Source of the DNA: Nageia nagi
Taxonomy: Eukaryota > Pinophyta
Direction: 5' to 3'
DNA: 64,000 nt
Assembly: GCA_050084985.1 (NCBI GenBank)
Contig: JBITNC010000001.1
Location: 166,160,001-166,224,000, forward strand
The stretch's first letter is position 1. Each line of letters starts with the position of its first letter. The notes under the pieces are model-generated. The model searched no databases. It was not told the origin of the DNA and saw only the letters and a program-made list of their open reading frames with translations. Shown piece by piece: positions 47,340-60,800 of this stretch. A program made the position numbers and the translations under genes.

Positions 47340-49205
47340 TAAGTCACATTCATTGGGATTACCTTCTCATGGATGCTTTTCTTAAGACATGGGACTCTAC
47401 TATATTTACTTTCCATCTCCCAACGAGGGAGATGATGATCACTATGGAGGATATTTACCACTTATATTGGCTTCCCATACAAGGTTAGAGGATTTAGCAT
47501 ATCATTGAATGAGATGATATTAGACTAGCCATTGCTTATTTATACAAGAATGATTGATTTGATATGATTATATCTGAGATCAACTCAAGTAGGATCAAGC
47601 ATCTTTAGTAGTGGCATGATGATCAATAAGGGAGTATCATGTTCTCATTTTTTATGGGGTTGATTTAATGCTATGCATTACCTGATACATGTAGTGGCAA
47701 GTTTATTTGGTCATTACTCTAAGTAGTTTTAGATATGATGTAGCACAATATTATCTTTTCTTAGGATCCCACTTTGCTGGCATATTGTTATAGGGAGCTT
47801 TTCTTTTGTTTTCAAGGTCATAAGATCTCATTGATTGTTATAATCACTTTCTAGGTGTGGGCTTATGAGCATATTGTTGTGGCATGCCCTCATGGTTTTT
47901 TCACACATGTAGAGTATTCCATGAGGATTATGAGATAGAGGGAGGATTTTTACATTCATCCTATTAACAAAGTTCATCAAGATGTGGGTTTATACTAAGA
48001 TATTCTAAGTCATATTATTCCTAATCACATCATGTTTCATCCATATCATTTATATCCACTATGGTATGAGCTTAAGGTTGAGCTTGATGATAGTAGATAG
48101 GTAATAGTCCTCAATGGTTGGTGGAATTACTTCTTAGAGTATTTTTAGTTTTACTATATTAGATTATAGTTTGGGCTTATTTAGGATATTCCTCTAGAGC
48201 CCACTAGGTATTGGAGAGAGGGAATCGTTTTGGTAGAGGGTCTTGAGCCTTTGGTTTATGTATAACCTAATCCTATGAAAGATGAGGCTACAAATGAGGA
48301 GGTTGATGTAGATGATGTCAAGGTTACTAAGGATTTTGCTACATGGTGGTAGGATGAGCTGGAGGAGGTTGATGAGGGAAATCAAGATCATCGAGTGAGA
48401 TATAATGTATAGGATCTTGACATGGGACCTAGTGCTAAGGGAGAGCAAGATGTTGAGATGGGCCTTGTAGAAGATATACTTGAGATGGAGGTTCTAGTTG
48501 AGGAGATTAGCATAGATGAGGGAGCTCTAGGGGAGGATAAACCAATCCCTAAGATACAGATCCATGACTCATTACTAGATGAGATTAAGGAGATAAAAGT
48601 TTTTACTAGGGAAATCATAATCATTACTTGATCAGTCCCATCAAGATAATGAGTATTTACATGTGTAGCTTTAATAAGTTAGGTACTCAGCTAAGGATAG
48701 GCTCAAATATAAGGAAAGAAAAAGGTAGGGCATGACCCATGGTACATACATGACATCAGTAGGTAGGAATAAAGAGTATTACAACTTATGCATAGAGGCA
48801 CTCTTCTACTTTTATAAAATATATTTTTAGATAGAGGGAATACTATCATGGGGTAGTAGACATATGGTTGGTAGATGCTCCTACTTTTAGGCTCAATATG
48901 GAGTGTCCACTTTCTCCTCTAGGTTATATTCCTTTAGATATTAGTACTCTCCCAACTACCATAGCCAATGAGGCATAAGGATGTGTTAGTATAGGAGTGG
49001 GTAGAGGTAGGGTTGCAATGTCTCCTAGCCGAAGTGTTACTACTACTTTATCTCATCATAATCTTGGGTCTTATATATTTGAGTAGCTAGATGAAGGAGG
49101 AGAATTAGTATCCCATCAGTATAGAAAAGTCAGGAGGTTGACAAGACCAATGGTTAGGTTGGTGGTGAGGGAATTGAGTATGAGGATGCCTAGGAGGATT
49201 GATTA
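47340..49205 (+). pseudogene. Plant mobile domain sequence 2
   Basis: Plus-strand reading. LLMDAFLKTWDSTIFTFHLP, TREMMITMEDIYHLYWLPIQ, then VWAYEHIVVACPHGFFTHVE (47855-47915) and YHLYPLWYELKVELDDS are the same PMD landmarks as in the sequence inside G3. The tail 48422-48631 is acidic (EMGLVEDILEMEVLVEEIS). The end is near RMPRRID and a stop at about 49204. More than ten stops. It is a separate, diverged copy, not a duplicate of the G3 one. It lies downstream of and antisense to G5 pol. Confidence 0.7.
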
Positions 49206-50815
49206 TTAGTACCTTTTTGTTATGTTATTTTGTTGTTAGTTTATGATATGATGTTGTAGAATTATATTTATTGATGAATGATATGTTATATTTATTTTTT
49301 GATCATGGTGATCTTGATTGAGATGGAATGGATGCCTAGGTGATGGACACTATGATTATTATTTTTTGATATATACACATATGATGATATATTTAGATAC
49401 TTGTATTTATGGTAATATTTTGATAGGTTGTTACTTTGATATTATCATGTGTTATGTTATGAATGATGATTCTAAGGTTATGTTTAATTTTGATGTTGTA
49501 TAGCATGATGATGTATTATTGATGTTACTTTACATTTTATTGCATGATAATAATATCTAATATTTTGATGGATAAATAGTTCCCATATGATGCAATCATT
49601 TAATTTTTTATAGATCATTATCCTTACTTGTTATATTTTGGATAATATTTTATTCATAGTAGTATGGAATTAGATATTATCATTTTATATTTTCTTGGTT
49701 ATTTATAGACATGGGATAACATATGTATTTAAAGTGGTATGAATGGTATGAACACACAAATAGATAAATGTATGAATGTATAGTGCTATGAATGTACACT
49801 CATAGATACATGAATATGAATAGATGGTATAACTATTTGAATATCAAACATAACAATCCAAGATTATAATAATTATGTATGTATTGTGAGGTGGAATGAA
49901 TGTATAATATGATAAATAAGTGTAATAAATAATATATTCACATTAATTTCATCATATAATATTTTGTTTTAATTTTTTCTACTAAGGATGATATAAAACA
50001 AAAGTATGGTACATGTAAGTTTATTATGAACTCATGTGTGTGCCATGATGTTCATTTCCTTCTCTTGATGCTCATCAATTTAATATTTTAAGAGCATAAA
50101 ATATGTAAGTTGATTCATTTGTTTGAAACATCTAGAGGTCCATCATAAATACTAGACATGTCGTCACTTTGTAAGTTATACCTCACTTCTAGATGGGCAT
50201 CTATATGCTTAATAAATACTAACACCTAGACCTGATTATAGCCTCACTTTATTACTAGTTAGGCAATCATAGCCCTGAAAGAGGATACTATAATGATCTA
50301 ATAATTATATTATTTTTAGAATCTTTTTGAATCCAATATATACATTTTGCTTATCTTTTTCTTTCTATCCTATCTCTTGGGTTCAGGATGAAGCAAAATA
50401 ATAGGATGAATAATGACTCAAAATTATTCTTAAAGAATATCAAATTTTTTATTATTTCAAGATTTAAAATGTGTAAAAGTGTATGAGTTCATAACATCCT
50501 AAAAATGTATCAAGGTTATGTTTGTTTATCATCCAAAGTTTTAGAAACCTAACAAGAGATATTTTGAAAAAATAAGATATGAATATTTATATCGATAAAC
50601 TACTTCTTTATCCATATGTACAACTATATATATAAATTATATGTGGATGGATATGTAATGTGTATGTATATCTTGGTAAACTACTAAGATTATCATGTTT
50701 AACACTTAATGATTTTACCACAATGGAAGTAGTGAATGAGATGAACATAATGGTATCATGTAAATACATAGAGAAACACACCCTAATAGCCAATATTCTT
50801 CATAAATAAGTTTTT

Positions 50816-50861
<46 letters not shown>

Positions 50862-51263
50862 TATGGGTTTTTGATATTTTTTTATTTTTGATAAAAAAAT
50901 TTATAGTCATATTCTACCTGTACATAATGGATTCCATGTTGGGTGAGGATTTGCAATAAATAACTATGAGATATGGGATGAAAATGGAAATGAGTACAAA
51001 TTGTATGATCAATAGATAAATGTGTAACATGATGAGTGAAAGACAAAAAAAACATGAAGTCCCAATAAAAAATATTTATGGATATTTTATGAGCAATGGT
51101 GAGTTCATCAAAAGACTCCTAAGGATGCAAGGATGGTGGACCACAAAATTTAATGAGTCTACAAATAAATGGATTAACATGAGCATTAATCATAATCTTG
51201 TATATGAAATATGGTCTAGAAAATAAATATATGAGGTTTTAGAGAAACTCTTCATTATTTGTG
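49206..51263. other. AT-rich interval without an identifiable gene
   Basis: Short chance frames only, on both strands, plus a (TG)n microsatellite. If G5 extends left to include the PMD sequence, this is part of its interior. Confidence 0.35.
50818..50861. repeat. (TG)n microsatellite
   Basis: About 22 uninterrupted TG units. Confidence 0.96.
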
Positions 51264-53400
51264 TCATAAATCACACAAGTTCCCCAACATGGTCCATGAT
51301 CGATATACTTGCTCACCAAAATCCAAAAAACTTGATAATGCTATCATAGAAAAAATATTATGTTGAACACCATCAGGCAACTCAAAGATGCAATCTATAT
51401 CTCCATCTAATGACAAGGCTTGACTCTCTATATAGTCACTCAGGAATATACAAGATGAACATGGAATATAAAGGGAAGATAATTCCCAAGGAGTAAGTGG
51501 AATATGATAAGGATAGAATACCTCCTGATTGGTTGTTCTAGAAACATAATGAGGATGACTCATGATGCTTATGTTTGGAATGCAATTAGCTACCTACAAC
51601 ATTATATGTAAATTTTAGAAATTGCATAAGATTTTTAAAGATACAACATATATCGATCTTTTATTTGCATGAAGATAATTAATAGGAAAGCAATACATAT
51701 ACAACTCACACATATGTACAAGATACATATTTTTATTTATTTTTAAGTTTTTCAATGTTTTTCATATTTTTTATTGTTTTATTTTCATTTTATTATTTTT
51801 AAAGTAACTTACAACGTTTGAATGATGCTACTAAACAATTTTCTTATGAATAACCAAACATACATGATCTAAGTAATAGTAAGGAGACCTAAATCAAAGA
51901 TGAAGAGGACCTTTTCCTAGAATAAATGGTTGGGAATGAATGGGATATGAAATGGGTGGTGGGAGTGGTGGTTTAGGTTTTGGCTTAAATTTTTGGATGA
52001 CTCTCTTAGATTTCACAAATGAAGTTGAACCATCAAAAAGGAAAATATGTATGTAGGATGTAGTGAAATAGGAGGTGGTGTAATCAGTGGTAATGGATAA
52101 GTCCACAACAAGAAGTATGGAATGAATCTTCCTATAGAAACATCAAAACTCATATTATCAATGATATTGGAACAATGTTCCTGGGTGACATTTTAAATTC
52201 ATTTTATTTTATCTAGACATTGACTAATTCATTCAAATCATGCTTTCACATTCAAAAGATTATTCACACAATAATTATTACTAAAAAATGAATTGTAATT
52301 ATATATAATTTCATCTTTTGGAAATGATGGTGTAAGATATGATAATACTTGATTAAAAATGATTGAAGTCAAAACTAAAGAATGTCCCATAAATTTGACA
52401 TGAATATCTTCAAGCCAATCTATCATAATTTTGGGCTTATCATAAGACCAATGTAGGTGAAACCATTGTAATGAACTCATTTCAAATTCTTGTTCCATTT
52501 ACATTTCTTATGCCTTTACTTCAATTACAACCTTAAAACCATTTATTTTTACTTCCCATCCATTTTATGTACAATTTTCAAAGTATTTTATGGCTATCAC
52601 TAATTGCATATCTTTAGTTAAATCAATGAAATGTGCCATATGTGTAGAAGGGTGTTTCCATAGTAATTGAATGTAAACATCTCCTTTATATCTATCCATG
52701 AAATTTTGACCAACATAGTCAAACTAAAAATTTACTTGTTTAGGGGATTTTAACCTTTTGGTTGTTACTATTCTTTATGAATGATCACAAGATGAAAGTG
52801 AGATAAACTTTGACCTTACTTGAAAAAATTGTTTATTGATATTTCTTTTAACTCTTTTTGATTTTCTAGGTTTGGGAAAAAATTAAAGAGAAAAATTATA
52901 TATTAACTTTTGATAGCACAAGTATCCTACAAGCTGATTCATCTAATTCATGATTAGATGTAAGCTTTATGGATCTTTAGGGGCAACATGTAAAACCTAA
53001 TCATGAAAAGTATAATCAAGTATAGGTTTAGGTGCTATAGTAGGCCAATATAAGTATAATAAATTTATTTCATATACTTGCTCATGATAATGATAAAAAC
53101 TTTGGAAATACATGGCCCTATCTAGGTAAATTTCAATATTTTATCCTTTAACATATATTTTTCAACCATCAAAGTTACTTGGACAATGTATCAAGGCTAT
53201 ATCCATCTATATGTAAATGGGTAATTAAAGAACATTCTATGCTTCTTGGAAAGTGAATTCTATGAGTCTGGATATGGCTTTATCTCCCAAATATCTAAAC
53301 TTATCAAACCATGGTTCTTGCTTTATACCTTTTCTTTCCAGCGGCACATGAATACTTTTAATTCTTTTAATTTCCATATCTATTAAATTCATTTATTTTT
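51264..53400 (-). pseudogene. G5 extra coding-like region downstream of integrase, unknown
   Basis: Minus strand, same sense as G5 pol, with long open runs and protein-like composition: RKGIKQEPWFDKFRYLGDKA, ISRLIEFTFQEA, DYVGQNFMDRYKGDVYIQLL, WKHPSTHMAHFIDLTKDMQL, SSLQWFHLHWSYDKPKIMID (52238-52498), a proline-rich stretch KPKPKPPLPPPISYP (51894-52106) and QALSLDGDIDCIFELPDGVQ (51264-51563). I recognise no family. Extra genes between integrase and the 3' LTR are known in plant Ty3/gypsy elements, so an additional retroelement gene is the simplest reading. Stops and frame changes are present. Confidence 0.5.
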
Positions 53401-53479
53401 ATCAGTTTATTATGAAGCTTTTATTCTCTTTATCTAAATATTTACAACATATACATAAAAAAACAAAGTAATTTTAACT

Positions 53480-54560
53480 ATAAAAGGGGAAAAGATATTT
53501 GATATTTATTAGTTCATGCTCTTAATTACCTTCTAGGTCAAGTAAGTGATATACTTCTAAACCAAAATTTATTTTAATTATGTAAGTTCCTAACTAGTTA
53601 AGGGCAAATTTGTCACAAAGTTGCCTTTCCATTTACAAAGTTTGCTAATTTTCTTTTAGTACTAGATCTCGTATATTAAATTCATGAATTTTAACCTTTT
53701 TGTCAAAGGCTTGTTTAATACAAATTTGATAGGTATGCATGTGTTCTAATGCATTAACCCATATTTCATCTAAGAGTAGTAATTAGTCTAATATTGTTTG
53801 ATGAACTACTTCATTTGTGATATAATATTGTAAAGTGATCCACAAAGACAAGATTTCTATTTCTAAGGGTAAGACTTCTTCTACCCCATAGACTAGAGAA
53901 AATGAGGTTTCCCCAATAAGATTTTGAATACTAGTGAGATAAGACCATAAAGCATATAGAATCCTTGAAAAGTTGTCAACCATATTGAGTAGAATACTAT
54001 GAACACACTAGATTCAAATTGAATATTCTCTTGATGGCCCCTGTAAAATGCTGCTATTTTTTTTAGCCTTAACTTGTCCATTCTCTTAGGGGTAGTAAGG
54101 CATTGAAAAGCTAATTCGAATATGATACCCTTTGCATAAAGCTAATACTTCTTTGTTCTTGAAATTATTTCCATTATCCATGATAATTTGAGAAGGAATT
54201 ATAAAGCAAAAAATGATATGATGCTCTATGAATTATTCTATCTTTGGTCCTTTTAATGAAAATCATAGGAATAACTTCCACCCATTTTATAAATTATATG
54301 TAGTTTTTATATGAAATTATGATCTCCTAAGAAAATAGGGGATATTTGACTTATCATATCCAATTCCCATTTCAAAAATGGCCATGATGATTACATGGTT
54401 ATAATGCTTATGATGGTTGATTAAACAAAAGAGAATGTTGTTGGTATTTGATGTATTTTTTAACATATTCTATATAATCATGCCCCATGTTAGGAATCTA
54501 AGTAATATTGAATGAAAACCTCTATATCGAGAACTGCATGTTCTAGTCCATCCATTTCTA
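53480..54560 (-). pseudogene. G5 integrase remnant
   Basis: Minus strand. Core: QIIMDNGNNFKNKEVLALCK near 54130-54200 retains the second catalytic aspartate; the third site reads ENGQVKAK, so the glutamate is lysine. Then ILYALWSYLTSIQNLIGETS and FSLVYGVEEVLPLEIEI (53783-53983), and the C-terminal part DEIWVNALEHMHTYQICIKQ and KIHEFNIRDLVLKEN (53640-53780), all typical of Tat elements. Frame changes and stops throughout. Confidence 0.8.
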
Positions 54561-54779
54561 ATGATGATTGGGTAATTTGGAATATCTTGATGTGAATAGT
54601 TTATTTATGGGGGTTATTAGGTATCAAATATCCAATTGAATCTATAGTGTCTTCAAATCTATTGGCTGATCTTGGTGCTACTTCTAAGTCATATTTTTTA
54701 AATGATTGTAATAGATTCTCCACTAATTTTTTGTATTTTTGGAGTAAAGGTTATTTACATTGAAAAATACCTTTAACAT

Positions 54780-54985
54780 AATTTATTATTAAAATAAATC
54801 ACTAATAAATTTAACCTTTCTTAGCTTCAATTTCATGACCATCTTTATGGCTAATACCAAAGCTTCATACTCAGCATTGTTGTTGGTACATAGAAAGTTA
54901 AGTTTAAAAGAGTAAGGTATAGGGACCCCTTGAGGTGTAACAAATATAATACTTACACCTCCACTTTTTTGCATCTCAATACATC
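54780..54985 (-). pseudogene. G5 second (archaeal-type) RNase H
   Basis: VSIIFVTPQGVPIPYSFKLN, then CTNNNAEYEALVLAIKMVMK and KFISD. The NNNAEYEAL glutamate is kept. As in G0, this second RNase H marks the Tat lineage. Confidence 0.82.
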
Positions 54986-55119
54986 AAAGTAAATTATCAT
55001 ATCCCAATTTTATTTAGGATCAATATGGAGTTCTACCTCATATAATTGGATAATGTGTTCATTTGTTAATTTAATGATGAGTGGATTATCATCATATAAA
55101 GGTGCTTATGCAAGATAAT

Positions 55120-55560
55120 CATCTATGACTTAACCTTTATTTGATTTTTGACTTATGAATTGTAAATCAAATTTAGTTAGATGCATAATCCATTTAGATG
55201 TCATTGTATTTTGATAAGTTTTATTCACCATGTATTTCAATGGATCTACTTTAGCAATTACATATGTGGTATGATTTAGCATGTAATGTCTCATCTTCTT
55301 AGTTATGAAAATCATAGCTAAACATAACTTTTCTAGGTATACATATTTAATTTCATGACCAATTAAGGTTCAACTAAGCTATTAAATAGCTTTTTCTTTA
55401 TTGCTTTCATTTTTTAAGTAAGCATAGTTCCCAATGTTGATTTTGTATCATATGTGTAGAGTAGGAATGGTTTCCCTTCCTTAGGTGGGACTAAAATCAT
55501 AGGTAATAAAGGATAACATTTTATTTCATCAAATAATTCTTGTTGTTCATTTTCCTAGTG
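55120..55560 (-). pseudogene. G5 RNase H remnant
   Basis: ITKKMRHYMLNHTTYVIAKV and DPLKYMVNKTYQNTMTSKWI (55130-55315) with the upstream part in broken frames. It lies between the RT and the second RNase H, as in G0. Confidence 0.72.
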
Positions 55561-56620
55561 AAATGTAATCCCTTTTTTTTTAATAGTTTATTGAAAGGTT
55601 TACACTTATCAGATAATTGAGAGATAAAACATTTTACAACTTGCAACTTACCTTGTATACTTTGTAACTATTTTATATTTGAAGGGGGAGGAATATTAAC
55701 TATCACTTTTATTTTATTAGGATCTAATTTAATTCTTTACCTATAAATAATAAAACCTAATAGTTTTCCTGAGGTAACCCCAAGAACACATTTCTTGGGA
55801 TTTAAGCAAATATGATGGTCTAGTAATGTATAAAATATTTTTACAAGTACCTTTGGATGGTCTTTTTAGATTTTAGATTTAGCTATTACATCATCCACAT
55901 AATATTCAATGATATCATGCATTATAATCATGAAAAATATATGTCATTTCTCATTAGTAGGTAGCTCCCGCATTCTTTAAGCCAAAGGCCATTACCTTAT
56001 AACAAATTGTTCCCTAATGCATTATGAATGCTATTTTATGTTGATATTTTGTTGCTAATCCTATTTAGTTGTACCCTAAAAATCCATTCATGAGATATAG
56101 CATTTCATGTATAGAAATGGAGTCAATCAAATTATATATGTTTGGTAGTGGAAAATCATCTTTAGGGTAAGCTTTATTTTTAATTCTTTAAAATTCGTAC
56201 ATATGCAATGTTTTCCATTAGATTTTTTAAATGGCACCATGTTAAAGATCCAATCAGAATAATCAATGGGATGAATGAACTTGGCTCCTAAAAGATTTTT
56301 TAATTATGCTTTTACCATTAATGTTATTATTGGATGCATTTTACATAATTTTTGTTTAATTAGTTTAGCATCTTCTTTAATACCTAGGTTCTGCACCATC
56401 AAGTTTGGATCCAATCTTGGCATATCAGTAAATGACCATGCAAATATTTTTTGCTTTTCTTTAAATATAGATGCAAATTCTCATCTCTCCTCTTAAGTTA
56501 GTGACTTTCCTAGTCAAATAATATTAGGATTATTTGGATCATCACTTAAGTCAACCTTGATGGTTTCTTCAATTAACATGTGGGACCCCCTCTTCTAATT
56601 GATTTGGTATCAAAATCCAT
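55561..56620 (-). pseudogene. G5 reverse transcriptase remnant
   Basis: The catalytic box Y-V-D-D is intact (55890-55901, in EYYVDDVIAKSK). The downstream thumb and the upstream palm are readable in other frames. Stops break it. Confidence 0.78.
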
Positions 56621-57880
56621 TTTTTATCATTTAGGTTGTATTCTTTGTCTTCACCTAAATTTTAGTACTCCAACGTTGTATTTATGGTAAATTATGAGGT
56701 TTGTAATATAGTATGTATATCCTTTAAGTATTTTATTATAGGTTGTTTAGAAATTACCATAAAATTTGTAGTTTATTCATCTACCATGAAGTATGATGAA
56801 GAGCTACATATGATTATCAAGCTTAATGGTTCAAACTCATCACTTCTTGACCAGTCAAAAGATATTTTTTCTAAAGCTTCATCATATATTTCTTCAATCT
56901 CTACCATATTACTTGATACAATATTGTAAAATAATCTTTCTAAAAATAACATTTCATGTTCTGCATTATCTTAATTTAGTATCTCTTTAGAATTTTTGCA
57001 TGATTTTTCATATTCTAGTCTTTTTGGTTCTAGTTCATCTATTTTACAAATAAATTCTTTTTATTCTTACTTTTTATCTCAATCCTATTTTATCAATAGG
57101 TAATTGGTAATAAATATCAATTGTATATCTAGATCCTTGTTCATATTGATCTAAACCTCATCTCTTCCATTGACATCTATCGAAATATCTTTAGACGAAC
57201 GATATCACATAAGGTGAAAGATATTCTAATGAATTATAGAAAACATCTTAATGTGGTTGAGGTAAAAAATGAGAGATGGTTCTATATAAACTATATAAAA
57301 AGAGAGAGTTTTATTAGGAACTTTTTCTAACGGAATTAATTGCCCCACTACACTAGGAGATTCTTTTGGTCTCCCCATTTCTTGAGTAGAAAGAATACTA
57401 AAAATAACATCATCAATTCCAAATTCCTCTATACCACAATCTATCAGTTTAATTGTTACTGGATAAAGTTTAGTTGACTTATCATATGTTTTAGAATCAT
57501 TACCTTTTAATGATGTATCCATAAGAGATGAAATTTTTTATGAGGAAGCTTTGCTTAATTTATCCAATTTTCAAGCCCTTTCTTACCAAGTGCATTTTTC
57601 TCATGGTGTGGGTTCTATCTTTGGTGATGAATCATTACTAATTTTTTGTTGAGTTTTTTATGATTCTTGATTAATAGCATGTTCTTGTTTAAATATCTCA
57701 ATGAATAATTATTCGTACCCACTCCAGCAATCGATGGAATTTCTAGTGGTATTGGTGTTGTAAAATAATGAGAAGATGGTAAAGCTATTTATTTTAGTAA
57801 ATGTGAAATATTATAGTGTGAATATTGGTTTTCATATTTAGGCACATAATTCACTAAACCCTTATGAATATACTTCAAAC
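56621..57880 (-). pseudogene. G5 linker between protease and RT
   Basis: Poorly conserved pol stretch with an open part at 57226-57522 (TKLYPVTIKLIDCGIEEFGI). No domain recognised; the position between protease and RT is the usual acidic spacer of Tat elements. Confidence 0.5.
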
Positions 57881-58420
57881 AATTATGATAAATTGATAGT
57901 AGCCATCACATATCTCTAATCCACAATCTCCCCAAAAGGATGTTATATTGGGTGATGTCTCCTTCAATTACTTGCAATGTTGTTTATATTATCTTAGATC
58001 CTATAGTTATAGACAACAAAATTGATCCCATTATTTAACATAGAGCATCATTCAATGCTTTTAGATATAGGGTTGATGCACAAATATGTGAAAATGGAAC
58101 ATTCAGATTCCTATATGTAGTTGTTGAAATAATGTTTATTGTTGAACCTTCATCAATCAATATTATTTTGAAATATTTTTCATCCACCTTTGCTATGATA
58201 TGTAAAGGTGGATCTTGAGCATGGCCTTGTTTGAATGTTTAAATTCATAATTATAGAAAAAAATGGTATATTTTTTACTTATTTTGATGTTTCCTACAAC
58301 AAATACAAAGTTTTCAAGATCATTTATATCTAACTCAATTATTTGTAATAGTTGGTTGATTACATATCTATAGTTCTTAAATTGTCATAGTATATCAAAT
58401 AGAGACATTTTCATTTGAAA
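57881..58420 (-). pseudogene. G5 protease remnant
   Basis: TTLQVIEGDITQYNILLGR, where ILLGR is the conserved end of the retropepsin fold in gypsy elements, is read in broken frames near 57920-57990 (TSPNITSF). The catalytic D-S/T-G is not clearly preserved. Confidence 0.6.
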
Positions 58421-58739
58421 TTTTTTTAATTATTGATGTAGATATCCTTTTACTTAAACCTTGAGAGGTTGGGGCCTAGGTATGTTGGGTTGCACAACAA
58501 CCTCATCTAGATGATTATTTGGAATAACATTTTATTTTCCTTGTACTTTTTGAGATCTCATAGTAATATTACCATTCTTATGAATTTAAAATTTTCATAA
58601 CTCCAATTATGTGTTACTTTATTCTCATATAGATGTAATAAAATATTATTAGCTTAATGTTAAGGAATAGGGTTTGGATAAATTTCCAAATTTTGATTAG
58701 GGATAACTAGAGGATTATCAACTTCCAATTTTCCTTAAT

Positions 58740-60800
58740 CAATTAGATTTTGAATTTTATGTTGTAAATTCCTTCATCTATTTGTATCATAGTCCTTTTG
58801 GTGATGGAATGATAAAATTTATTTTCATTATACCATATATTATTTTTATCATCAAGGTATTCAGGCCTTATCTCTAGAAAACTAATTACTTGATGATCAC
58901 AATGTTTCCTTAGAATGTCATAAAGAGATTCTGACAAAGACATGAATTTTGTTTTAGGCTTAGCATCATTTTCCTCATTTTGTGGATGAAAGGTTTCACC
59001 TCTTTAGTAATGGAAACATTTGTATTTGGTGATGGTTTACTTGTTCATTCTTTTTTTATTTTTGTTCTTAACATAAGGTTCCTTCTCTTACCTTTTATCT
59101 CACTATCTTGAATCTTAACCTTTTCAATTATGAGAGATTGAGAGATAGCTTCTTCAAAGGTCTTATGTTGTTGAATCAGTAAGGTACTAGCAATGGGCCT
59201 TAAACAAATTTGACTTAACATTTTTACTAACTCTTCTTGAGATAGAGTATAAGGCATGGTTGTCAATATTAACCTCCATATTGAGATGAAATCAGTAACT
59301 GATTTATCTTGGAATTGTTGTAATCTTGTAAGATCAGTAATGGAGGTTTTATCTTTAATATTGATTCTAAAATGTTCCAAGAATAAAATTGAAAATTGAG
59401 CATATGAATGAATGCTATATTTTGTTAGGTTGTTGTACCAATCCATTGCTTATCCAACAAGTGTCATGGGAAAGATGCATAGTATTAATGCATCATCATT
59501 GGCAATAACATAACCTGAATACTTAACCCATATAATATGTTCTTTGGGATCTTCCTTTCCCTTAAATAATTCAACTTTTGTAATCTCCTTTTTTAAAACA
59601 CTTGGATGAATAGGTTAATTGAAATTATTTCATATGATACCTTTTTTTTACTTTGCAATGTAGCTCTTTTTCAATTTCCATAAACCTTTTATGAAGATCA
59701 TCCTTTTCTTCTAGGTGATTTTGATACATGGGATATTCACCATTTCTATGATCCACTCTTTTTTTATACCTTGTAAATGATTCATGTCCTTTTCTAGAAG
59801 GTTTTTGGGCATCATAATAAGCTCCATCATATGGTGGGGAAGGTGGTGGAGGTTAGTGTGATGGTAGTTGAGATATTTATTGTTGTAATTGTTGTTGAGG
59901 TATTAGTGATGTAGGGGGATAGTGTAATTTTTCTTTATTTCTAGGTGGAGATAAATGATACTTTTGAAGTTCACTTTATTTCTAAGTGAAGCTTCTTTTC
60001 TCTTACCTAGATAAGAATCTCAATATTTATACACTCCATGAATTCTTGGTGATAGATATTGTGCCCTAGGTTTTCCTTTTCTATATATTCCCATTACTTG
60101 ATTAGGTCCAAATTAAATTTGGATATTTTGCTAATTAGGTTGCATTATTGGTGGTTTATTTTAATATACATTAAGCACTAGTTGTGTTTTTAATTATGGT
60201 TGTTGAGTAAACCCTATGGGTTTTTTTAATTATTGTACACTTGGATTATATAAAACCACTTATCATTATTGTTATATATTATTTAAGGATGGATTCTCTT
60301 TTCAATGTGCATAAGGAGGTATTCCCTATAATCTAAACCTTGTAAGGTCATGATCATCTCTTACCTCATGCCCTTGTCTCAGTGTTCTATGAATTTACAA
60401 AGGAGTAGGCATATTTGATTTTAAAATGTAGCAATGATTATTATAAACTCTAGAACAATATCTTGATTATGGCATAGGAGTAGTTGTATGTATGGAGATT
60501 CAATCATAAAATTCTTCTATCTACCTAGATATGGTGCAAGGAGTATAGTAATATCTTATTAGGTATAAAAGAACCTCTTTGAAGCATGATATCAGCTGAA
60601 TGAGTTTGTGAAGGAGGTATATTTCTTAATACAATGTATTCCATACCATCAACTGGTAGTTTGGCTTTTGCTAAATATTGTAGATCTAAAGGAAGACTAT
60701 GGGCATGAGAGGAATGGGGGATTCTTAATTGTATTAGATGTTGTATAACTACATATAAATCATGTCCAATAGGATTAAGATAAGTTTGATTCATTTCTAA
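58740..60800 (-). pseudogene. G5 gag remnant
   Basis: Minus strand. N-terminal part 60525-60794 (MNQTYLNPIGHDLYVVIQHL...), then the capsid-like part 59045-59446: MDWYNNLTKYSIHSYAQFSI, EHFRINIKDKTSITDLTRLQ, KSVTDFISIWRLI and ISQSLIIEKVKI, the retrotransposon gag core of Tat elements (WYNNL, LQ...ES/SV..F...W). A C-terminal part follows at 58743-58943. The intervening stretch is frame-broken. No zinc knuckle is seen. Confidence 0.78.

Noticed and set aside
48194-48624. Serine/isoleucine-rich minus-strand frames at 48.2-48.6 kb
   Set aside because: They are the antisense of the acidic tail of the second PMD sequence.
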